Of a DNA stretch of 47,566 bases, positions 41,852 through 47,566 are shown piece by piece. Every line of letters begins with the position of its first letter. Position 1 is the first letter of the stretch. Source of the DNA: Micromonospora sp. CPCC 205371. GTDB lineage: Bacteria > Actinomycetota > Actinomycetes > Mycobacteriales > Micromonosporaceae. The notes beneath the pieces are model-generated. The model was not told the DNA's origin. It was given only the letters and a program-made list of their open reading frames with translations, and did no database searches. The translations under genes and the position numbers were made by a program. The stretch lies in assembly GCF_026130045.1 (NCBI RefSeq), contig NZ_JAIBNX010000041.1, positions 1 through 47,566 of the forward strand, in the 5' to 3' direction.

Positions 41852-42967
41852 ATGAGCGGAGTACGGCTACTGGTCGGCACGCGCAAAGGCGCGTTCATCC
41901 TGACCGCGGACGGTGCCCGACGCGAGTGGGAGGTCAACGGCCCGCTCTTCGGCGGCTGGGAGATGTACCACCTCAACGCCTCGCCGGCGGCGCCCGACCG
42001 GATCTGGGCGTCGCAGACCTCCGGCTGGTTCGGGCAGGTGGTGCAGCGCTCCGACGACGACGGGAGCACGTGGGAACCGGTCGGCAACGACTTCGCGTAC
42101 GAGGGCGAGGCCGGCGAGCATCTGTGGTACGACGGCACCCCGCGCCCGTGGGAGTTCAAGCGGATCTGGCACTTCGAGCCGTCGCCCGACGACCCAGACA
42201 CGGTATATGCGGGCGCGGAAGACGCCGCACTGTTCCAGACGACCGACGGCGGCAAGACCTGGACGGAGCTGCCAGCGCTGCGCACGCACGAGTCCGGGCC
42301 GGGCTGGCAGCCGGGCGCTGGCGGCCTTTGCCTGCACACGATCATTCTCGACCCGGCGAACAAGGGCCGGATCTACGCGGCCATCTCGGCGGCCGGCGCG
42401 TTCCGCACCGACGACGGCGGCAAGTCCTGGCTGCCGATCAACCGCGGGCTCCGGTCGCAGGGCCTGCCCGACGAAGACGCCGAGGTCGGCCACTGCGTGC
42501 ACCGGATCGCCCAGCACCCGTCCCGCCCCGACGTCCTCTTCATGCAGAAACACTGGGACGTCATGCGCAGCGACGACGCTGGCGGCACGTGGCGCGAGAT
42601 CAGCGGCAACTTGCCGACCGACTTCGGCTTCCCGATCGCGGTGCACGCGCACGAGCCCGAGACGATCTACGTCGTGCCGATCACCAGCGACTCGGAGCAC
42701 TACCCGCCGGAGGGCAAGCTGCGGGTCTACCGCAGCACGGTCGGCGGCGACGAGTGGGAGCCGCTCACCAACGGCCTGCCACAGGCCAATTGCTACGTCA
42801 ACATCCTGCGAGACTCGATGGCGGTCGACACGCTCGACCCGTGCGGCATCTACTTCGGCACCACTGGCGGCCAGGTCTACGGCTCGGCCGACGGCGGCGA
42901 CACCTGGACGGCGATCGTTCGCGACCTGCCACCCGTCCTGTCCGTCGAAGTCCAGGTGCTGCCATGA
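41852..42967 (+). CDS. BNR/sialidase-like beta-propeller protein
   Basis: 371 residues from the ATG at 41852 with GAGAGGAG upstream. The protein is a series of propeller blades with Asp-box (S-x-D-x-G-x-T-W) repeats: [56 protein letters not shown]. The N-terminus [17 protein letters not shown] and [26 protein letters not shown] are typical of the actinobacterial exo-alpha-sialidase-like group, which lacks proof of sialidase activity. No signal peptide, so it is cytosolic, which argues against a glycosidase acting on extracellular glycans. It overlaps the MoaD-like gene by 4 nt (ATGA), so the two proteins are made together. Confidence 0.9.
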   Translation: MSGVRLLVGTRKGAFILTADGARREWEVNGPLFGGWEMYHLNASPAAPDRIWASQTSGWFGQVVQRSDDDGSTWEPVGNDFAYEGEAGEHLWYDGTPRPWEFKRIWHFEPSPDDPDTVYAGAEDAALFQTTDGGKTWTELPALRTHESGPGWQPGAGGLCLHTIILDPANKGRIYAAISAAGAFRTDDGGKSWLPINRGLRSQGLPDEDAEVGHCVHRIAQHPSRPDVLFMQKHWDVMRSDDAGGTWREISGNLPTDFGFPIAVHAHEPETIYVVPITSDSEHYPPEGKLRVYRSTVGGDEWEPLTNGLPQANCYVNILRDSMAVDTLDPCGIYFGTTGGQVYGSADGGDTWTAIVRDLPPVLSVEVQVLP

Positions 42968-43260
42968 TCCGGGTTGTGCTGCCCGCCCACCTGAAAAATC
43001 TCGCCCGGGTGGGCAGCGAGGTCCAGCTCGACGTGGCCGAGCCCATCACACAGCGCGGCGTCCTCGACGCACTCGAAGCGCGATACCCGATGCTGCGTGG
43101 CACGATCCGCGACCAGCGCACGGGAAAGCGGCGGGCGTTCATCCGCTTCTACGCGTGCGAAGAGGATCTGTCCAACGAAGAGCCCGACTCGCCCCTGCCC
43201 GACGAGGTGGCGGTGGGAAAGGAGCCCTTCCTCGTGGTGGGCGCCATGGCCGGCGGCTAA
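42964..43260 (+). CDS. MoaD/ThiS-like ubiquitin-fold protein ending in Gly-Gly
   Basis: 98 residues. The start ATG overlaps the stop of the preceding gene (ATGA). The fold is the beta-grasp: [23 protein letters not shown], then the helix [29 protein letters not shown], and the end [10 protein letters not shown]-stop. The terminal Gly-Gly is the adenylation/thiocarboxylation site of sulfur carriers (MoaD, ThiS) and of ubiquitin-like modifiers. No E1-like activator, rhodanese or molybdopterin gene is next to it. The pairing with a propeller gene suggests a dedicated function, perhaps sulfur delivery or protein tagging, which is inference. Confidence 0.9.
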   Translation: MIRVVLPAHLKNLARVGSEVQLDVAEPITQRGVLDALEARYPMLRGTIRDQRTGKRRAFIRFYACEEDLSNEEPDSPLPDEVAVGKEPFLVVGAMAGG

Positions 43261-43369
43261 CGCCTCCCGGCCGCACCTCGCGCCCGGCGGGCTCCCGACC
43301 GGCCCACCCAGAGCCCGCCCGCGGGGAAGCCCCGGCCGGCGCGCCTGTGTGCCCCCAGACCACCGGCAC

Positions 43370-43520
43370 CACCGGCGCCACGTGCCACGCGCGCAACGCG
43401 CCACCCGCGCCACACGCCCACCCGCGCCACAGCGCCATAGCGCCATGCGCCACCCGCGCCACAGCGCCATGCGCCACGCGCGCCACAGGCCACGGGCGCC
43501 ACGGGCGCCGCCCGCGCGCG
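43370..43520. repeat. GCGCCAC low-complexity tract
   Basis: Many irregular copies of GCGCCA[CT] with 8-13 bp spacing. It directly precedes copy 3 of the palindromic element. No fixed period over the whole tract. Confidence 0.55.
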
Positions 43521-43530
43521 GGCGTTCGTC

Positions 43531-43610
43531 GATCAAGGGCAAATGCACGTGGTTCGATCTCTTTCCGCGTGCATTTGCCCTTGATCGACGCGATCTCCCT
43601 TGATCAACGC
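43531..43610. repeat. palindromic repeat element, copy 3
   Basis: Perfect 19-bp arms GATCAAGGGCAAATGCACG (43531-43549) and CGTGCATTTGCCCTTGATC (43568-43586), loop TGGTTCGATCTCTTTCCG, and a tail GACGCGATCTC then CCTTGATC. This is the best-preserved copy and defines the family. It is downstream of the MoaD-like gene. Confidence 0.85.
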
Positions 43611-44006
43611 CGCAGCATTCGGCATTCCTGCCCGGTGTGTAGGAGACCTCCAAGCCGCAGACGCGCAACACTCGACCGTCCGGGCCGTACGCCCCATCGC
43701 GGTGCGGCGGACTGGTAGATCTTGCAAGCTAGGGCGTCCGCACGGTGCCGCGGCCCGCCACGCGTCGTCCGTGACGCATCGTTCGCCGCCCCGAGGGGTC
43801 CCGATATGTCCGTGGCCGCGCGGAAGCCGCGGAGATCTTGCCGAGTTATGGTCGCTATCTCGCCCTCGCTCGGCACGTTTGAGCGTGCGACGCCTCGCCG
43901 AGGTACGAGACCCCGTGCGCGCATCAACACTCGGCATACGGCATTCGGCATAAGCGCGAAAGCCGAGGGCGCCATATCCGCCCCAACTTCCATCTCGCGC
44001 GAAACG

Positions 44007-44084
44007 CCGATCAAGGCCGATCGCATCGATCAAGGGCAAACGCACGCGGAAAAGAGATCGAACCACGTGCGCTTGCCCTTGATC
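44007..44084. repeat. palindromic repeat element, copy 4 (inverted)
   Basis: Same unit as copy 3, in the opposite direction: tail box GATCAAGG at 44009, then GATCAAGGGCAAACGCACG, loop CGGAAAAGAGATCGAACCA, and CGTGCGCTTGCCCTTGATC ending at 44084. Arms are perfect except for a T/C difference. An extra half-arm (GCGCTTGCCCTTGATCGACG) follows at about 44099. Confidence 0.85.
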
Positions 44085-44165
44085 GGCGAAGGGAGGCCGC
44101 GCTTGCCCTTGATCGACGACGGGAGGCCGCGGCCGCCGCCGGAAGAGAGCGCGGGCGGCCCCCGG

Positions 44166-44516
44166 AGGACGGCGCGCGGGCAACGCCCGAAGACGCGCGC
44201 GGGCAGCCCCAGAAGACGGCGCGGCGGGCAACGCCCGAAGACGCGCGCGGGCAGCCCCAGAAGACGGCGCGCGGGCAACGCCCGAAGACGCGCGCGGGCA
44301 GCCCCAGAAGACGGCGCGCGGGCAACGCCCGAAGACGCGCGCGGGCAGCCCCAGAAGACGGCGCGCGGGCAACGCCCGAAGACGCGCGCGGGCAGCCCCA
44401 GAAGACGGCGCGCGGGCAACGCCCGAAGACGCGCGCGGGCAGCCCCAGAAGACGGCGCGCGGGCAACGCCCGAAGACGCGCGCGGGCAGCCCCAGAAGAC
44501 GGCGCGCGGGCAACGC
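44166..44516. repeat. 47-bp tandem repeat array, about 7.5 units
   Basis: The unit is made of two related halves, GAAGACGGCGCGCGGGCAAC then GCCC, and GAAGACGCGCGCGGGCAGCC then CCA. One unit carries an extra G (44220s). Because 47 is not a multiple of 3, all frames stay open for hundreds of bases on both strands and mimic genes. No ribosome site or protein-like content. Confidence 0.9.
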
Positions 44517-44628
44517 CGGAAGAGGGGTGCGGCGGTGCGCGCGCCGGGAACGAGGGGGCCCGCGGGCGGTGCGGGCGCCTGGCGCCGCCCGGCGGCGGCG
44601 CCAGAAGAGGGGCGGGTGGCGGTGTCGG

Positions 44629-45231
44629 CTACTGCCAGGGGCCGCTGCGACAGTTGCGCCAGCTGTCTGTCGCGCTGCCAGTCGAGTTGGTCACCGTCAC
44701 CGCGACAACGGTGCCCGAGCTGCAGCCGGACGACACATACGTCTGGTTGTCCCAGGAAGCGAGATGCATGCCGTTGACCGTCCAGCGGATCTGGACGGGG
44801 CCTGACAGTCCATGCTCGAGCTGGCAGAAGAACGAGTTCGCCCCGGACTCACAGATGATGTTCGCGCCTGGCGGTGGAGGCGGCGCGACGACCTCTGTGA
44901 AAGCCATCACCGGGTAGCCGCCCCACACGCAGGCGACGCCCGTGATGCGCTGGGTGCTGGGTGCCCACGCCGAAGCGGAGAAGTACTCGTACAGCGGGTC
45001 GGTGGGCTTGCCGATGTACTGCCGGCACCACACCAGGACCCGGAACGGGATAGCGGCGTCGCCGCCACTGCACGCTCCTTCACCGAACAGGCCGTTGGCG
45101 CTGATCCAGCCCTGGCACTGCGGTGCCGCCTGAGCCGCGGCAGGGCCGGCGGGCACCGAAATCCCGACCACTGCGACCACCATGCCCAACAGCAGGCCCA
45201 TGATTCGGGGCCAGTGTCTGGTGCGTCCCAT
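44629..45231 (-). CDS. secreted hypothetical protein
   Basis: 200 residues from the ATG at 45231, which has GAAGGA about 7 nt upstream. Signal peptide 1-34 (RIMGLLLGMVVAVVGISVPA, cleavage at AAA-QA). Two Cys-rich parts follow: QCQGWISANGLFGEGACSGG with LVWCRQYIG (about 38-70) and, after a short Pro-rich linker (APPPPPGA), NIICESGANSFFCQLEHGLSG with IRWTVNGMHL and SGCSSGTVVAVTVTNSTGSA. The second looks like an Ig-like or PKD-like sandwich with a disulfide. No enzyme motif. It is the convergent end of the repeat region. Confidence 0.82.
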   Translation of the reverse strand: MGRTRHWPRIMGLLLGMVVAVVGISVPAGPAAAQAAPQCQGWISANGLFGEGACSGGDAAIPFRVLVWCRQYIGKPTDPLYEYFSASAWAPSTQRITGVACVWGGYPVMAFTEVVAPPPPPGANIICESGANSFFCQLEHGLSGPVQIRWTVNGMHLASWDNQTYVSSGCSSGTVVAVTVTNSTGSATDSWRNCRSGPWQ

Positions 45232-45374
45232 GTCACCATCCTTCCGCGCGACGTGTCGGTGGACAGCGTCGCGGGACGGACTGGTGAAACGTTCGACTGG
45301 CGCTGGAGGCGGGCCAGTCTCCCCTATGGAGGGACGCACTGCGGCCGAAGGGCAGGTGCGTCACAAGCAGGTTG

Positions 45375-45749
45375 TCAGAAGCGCTCGACCAGGTGCTCGC
45401 GCCCCGGCGGCGGCTCGTAGGGCTCGGGCCAGAAGTCGGTGATGCGGGCGATCAGCCCCTGCTCGTCAAGCTCGAAGAACGTCAGCGCCGACTGCTCCTC
45501 GCCGTCGGTCGTAACCGAGACCCAGGTGGCCGCGTGCGAGTCCTGCCCGATCGCACGTACGAGCGAGGCGTGCCAATCCCCGGGATACTCCTCGTTGAAC
45601 CGCAGATAGTCGGCCTTGCCGCGGATGCGCTCGCGGCTCTGCGGCATCTCGTAGACCACGTCGTCGGCGAGCAGCTCACCGAACCCCGCCCAGTCACGCG
45701 CCTCCGCTCGCGTCCAGTACTCCCGCACAACCTCGTCAGATGTCGTCAT
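45375..45749 (-). CDS. SnoaL/NTF2-like protein
   Basis: 124 residues from the ATG at 45749. The sequence VVREYWTRAEARDWAGFGELLADDVVYEMPQSRERIRGKADYLRF is the standard start of SnoaL-like folds: a helix, Trp-x2-hydrophobic, DDVVYE. Later strands are WHASLVRAIG, HAATWVSVTTDGEEQSALTFFEL and IARITDFWPEPYEPP. The fold forms a conical cavity used by isomerases, cyclases and many small binding proteins; no catalytic pair can be named here. It is monocistronic, upstream of the secreted protein gene by 143 bp. Confidence 0.9.
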   Translation of the reverse strand: MTTSDEVVREYWTRAEARDWAGFGELLADDVVYEMPQSRERIRGKADYLRFNEEYPGDWHASLVRAIGQDSHAATWVSVTTDGEEQSALTFFELDEQGLIARITDFWPEPYEPPPGREHLVERF

Positions 45750-45905
45750 GGCGCGCAGTGTGCCACTGCCCACCGACAAAACTCTCAGAAAAATCCGAGG
45801 TGGATTCCGGCCACGGACCCCGTACTATCCATTGATAGATCTCAATTATCGGAGCGACGCCGAAGACGCCAGCCGGTTCCCGATCGGTGCGGGGGCCGGC
45901 TGGTC

Positions 45906-46868
45906 CTACGCGTTGTTCGTCGCCAGCACAGGCTCGGGTGCCGGCTCGGCCTTCGCCGGTCGCAGCTCGTCCAGGCGCACCAGCGTGACGCCCGCGACGA
46001 TCAGCGCACCACCCAGCAACTGCACCGCCGTCGGCAGCTCGTCGAGTACCAGCCAGGCGATCAGCACCGCGAACATGACCTCGGTCAGCCCGACGAATGA
46101 CGAGAGCCGCGCCCCGAGGATGCGGGCCGCGCCGATCCCAGCGACGTACGAGATGACGGCCGCCACGAGCGACAGGCCAAGCACGGGCATCAGCCAGCTC
46201 GTCTGGTACCCGGCGAATGTGACCTGACCGAACGTGGCGTCGAGCGGAAGCGCGCCGACCAGGCCGAGCGCGACGAGCACCACCGCGCCGACGCCCATGC
46301 CGCCGCTGGCGAGCGCGACGGGCGGCAGCTCGTTGTCGCCGCGGGCGGAGAGCACGAAGTAGGCGGCCAGCCCGACAGCGGCGCCGAGCCCCCACAGCAC
46401 CCCGACCGCGTCGAGGCGCGCGCCGCCGGTGATGTCGAGGACGAACACGAGACCGAGCACCGCCGCCACCGACCCGGCGATGGTCAACCGCCGCGGCCGC
46501 TGGCCGTGCGCCGCCCACATCCACCCCACCACGAGGATGATGCCGAGGTACTCCAGCAGCAGCGCGACCCCGATCGGCAGATACTGGACGGCATTGAAGA
46601 AGCATGCCTGGGCGGTGGCGACCGCGAGCACCCCAAACACGCCGACCATGCCGAGGTTGCGCCGCAGCACGTGCCACTTGCCGCGCAGCGCGATCACAGC
46701 GGGGATGGCGAGGACCAGCGCGGCCACGCCCACCCGGGTCGCCACCGCGGCCTCGGCGGACCAGCCGGCCTCGATCAGCGACCGGGCAAACGTGCCGGAA
46801 GTCGCGAACGTGACGGCCGACACCAGCGCCAGCGCGAGGCCGGTGCTGGCGGAGCGTTGTGGTCGCAT
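45906..46868 (-). CDS. EamA-family (DMT) transporter
   Basis: 320 residues from the ATG at 46868, with GGGGAGGGG upstream. Ten TM helices are visible in two EamA repeats: LALALVSAVTFATSGTFARSLI, VGVAALVLAIPAVIALRG, GVFGVLAVATAQACFFNAVQYLPIGVALLLEYLGII, and in the second half YFVLSARGDNELPPVALASGGMG, VISYVAGIGAARILGARLSSFVGLTEVMFAVLIAWLVLDE with the conserved Glu-Pro-type segment. It exports small metabolites or amino-acid-like compounds. It is divergent from the CGNR regulator gene (73 bp apart), the usual pairing. Confidence 0.93.
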   Translation of the reverse strand: MRPQRSASTGLALALVSAVTFATSGTFARSLIEAGWSAEAAVATRVGVAALVLAIPAVIALRGKWHVLRRNLGMVGVFGVLAVATAQACFFNAVQYLPIGVALLLEYLGIILVVGWMWAAHGQRPRRLTIAGSVAAVLGLVFVLDITGGARLDAVGVLWGLGAAVGLAAYFVLSARGDNELPPVALASGGMGVGAVVLVALGLVGALPLDATFGQVTFAGYQTSWLMPVLGLSLVAAVISYVAGIGAARILGARLSSFVGLTEVMFAVLIAWLVLDELPTAVQLLGGALIVAGVTLVRLDELRPAKAEPAPEPVLATNNA

Positions 46869-46941
46869 CTTCCCCTCCCCTGTAATAAGCAAAGAGTCGC
46901 TATGCTGATGACGTTAGACGGGCGAGGTGACAGGAGTCAAG

Positions 46942-47499
46942 ATGGTTTTTGCTCATGACACAGAGATCGCCCTGGCTGCTGCCGCCGCGCTCGTGAACAC
47001 CGCCGGCCCCGACCGCGAGGGGCTCCCCCACGTCGAGGCGCTCGACGCGTTCTTCCGCGCCTACGGCTGGACCGGCCGGCACGAACACACCGAAACCGAG
47101 CTGCGCGAAGTGCGCGCGCTGCGACCCCGGTTGCGCGAGGTCTGGTACGCCGACGAGGATCGCGCCGCCGAGATCGTCAACGGGCTGCTCCGGGAGTGCA
47201 ACGCGCTCCCCCAGCTCGTCAAGCACGACGACGAGCCGTACCACCTGCACTCTGTGCCCCGCGACGCGCCGCTCGCCATGCGGATGGCGGTCGAGGCGGC
47301 GATGGGGTTTGTCGACGTCGTTCGCAGCGGCGAGCTGCGCCGTTTGCGGATCTGCGAGTACCCCGACTGCGGCAACGTCGTGGTCGACCTCTCGAAGAAC
47401 CGCTCCAAACGGTTCTGCGACGCGGGGTGCGGCAACAAGGCCGCCGTCGAGGCGTACCGCGCCCGCAAGGCCGCAGCCCTCGCCCGCCCGACGCTCTAA
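46942..47499 (+). CDS. CGNR zinc-finger / ABATE-domain regulator
   Basis: 185 residues from the ATG at 46942 with AGGAG about 8 nt upstream. Residues about 1-125 form the ABATE domain (AAAAALVNTAGPDREGLPHVEALDAFF, then LRPRLREVWYADED, and MAVEAAMGFVDVV). The last 45 carry the CGNR finger: CEYPDCGNVVVDLSKNRSKRFC, then CGNKAAVEAYRARKA, with four Cys and the CGN-[KR] motif. These are stress- or antibiotic-linked regulators in actinobacteria that often act on a neighbouring transporter; the EamA gene is divergent here. Palindromic DNA between them is the likely binding area. Confidence 0.93.
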   Translation: MVFAHDTEIALAAAAALVNTAGPDREGLPHVEALDAFFRAYGWTGRHEHTETELREVRALRPRLREVWYADEDRAAEIVNGLLRECNALPQLVKHDDEPYHLHSVPRDAPLAMRMAVEAAMGFVDVVRSGELRRLRICEYPDCGNVVVDLSKNRSKRFCDAGCGNKAAVEAYRARKAAALARPTL

Positions 47500-47566
47500 C
47501 CCGCCACTCGCACGCGTCGCGCGGCCCTCGCGCCGCCGGCGGCGCTTGCCGGCGGCCGGCGGAGGG

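Larger units (their letters stand above)
43261..44628. other. 1.4-kb repeat-rich region without an intact gene
   Basis: It holds four zones: a GCGCCAC-rich low-complexity part (about 43370-43520), palindromic element copy 3 (43531-43610), a 396-bp spacer without a clear gene (43611-44006), inverted copy 4 (44007-44084) with an extra half-arm (44098-44114), then the 47-bp tandem array (44166-44516). Long open frames here on both strands are products of the repeats. Confidence 0.7.

Noticed and set aside
41913-43718. 601-codon plus-strand open frame
   Set aside because: Shifted frame of the BNR-propeller gene; dominated by Arg, Ser and Thr and runs across the MoaD-like gene and repeats.
43533-44513. 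Open frames of up to 350 codons on both strands
   Set aside because: Produced by the 47-bp array, whose period is not a multiple of 3; no ribosome site and purely repetitive content.
47529-47566. Terminator after the CGNR gene
   Set aside because: A GC palindrome (GCGCCGCCGGCGGCGC) is present, but the window ends here and such sequences arise easily in this composition.

Overview
The window is high-GC DNA with GTG starts, leaderless-looking promoters (a TAnnnT box 6-8 nt before the start codon) and gene families such as DUF6082, EACC1, nSTAND1, BNR/MoaD pairs and CGNR fingers. Together these point to a filamentous actinobacterium, most likely of the Micromonosporaceae. Species assignment is not possible from sequence alone. 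No rRNA, tRNA, CRISPR array, transposase or integrase gene was recognised.

Positions 1 to about 22000 look like an accessory, partly decaying island. Genes are small and mostly of unknown function: a DUF6082 protein, a bPH-SHOCT protein, a HEAT-repeat protein, a K+ channel and several one- or two-TM proteins. They are separated by long empty stretches. Several genes are broken. An in-frame TGA precedes the 4592 gene, an in-frame TAG separates an HTH gene from its likely membrane half (11546-12562), a ricin/SH3-like gene is frameshifted (9820-10589), and a secreted L,D-transpeptidase has a frameshift just before its catalytic Ser-Asn-Gly-Cys motif (10702-11362). The centre of the island is a minus-strand cluster: a PD-(D/E)XK-like nuclease, EACC1, then a 1492-residue caspase-nSTAND1-TM-WD40 protein. 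This is the layout of an actinobacterial NTP-dependent conflict (defence) system. A membrane protein and an HNH-like protein lie next to it.

Positions 22000 to 32500 hold a secreted GH5 endoglucanase with a C-terminal carbohydrate-binding module, a cysteine-rich metal-binding protein, a LytS/LytTR two-component system followed by a secreted beta-propeller gene, two LuxR-type regulators (one a 935-residue ATPase) and an MFS exporter.

Positions 32600 to 37900 form a pectin locus. A pectin methylesterase (CE8) and a pectate lyase (PL1), both secreted and both carrying a nearly identical ricin-type lectin cassette, sit in one minus-strand operon. Divergent from it is a 720-residue protein that reads, in order, as ECF sigma factor, zinc anti-sigma motif, one TM helix and extracellular PL9-like beta-helix. 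The lysine expected at the PL9 active site appears to be His588. I infer a one-piece pectin sensor and transcription factor that controls the neighbouring operon. This is the most interesting system in the window.

Positions 37900 to 47566 are mostly housekeeping-like: a guanidine-modifying-enzyme homologue, CspA, a methyltransferase, a PLDc_N membrane protein, a BNR-propeller gene translationally coupled to a MoaD-like protein ending in Gly-Gly, a secreted protein, a SnoaL-like protein, and an EamA exporter divergent from a CGNR regulator. This part carries four copies of an ~80-bp palindromic repeat (one more copy touches the MFS gene end and is counted among them), a 29-bp tandem array and a 47-bp tandem array.
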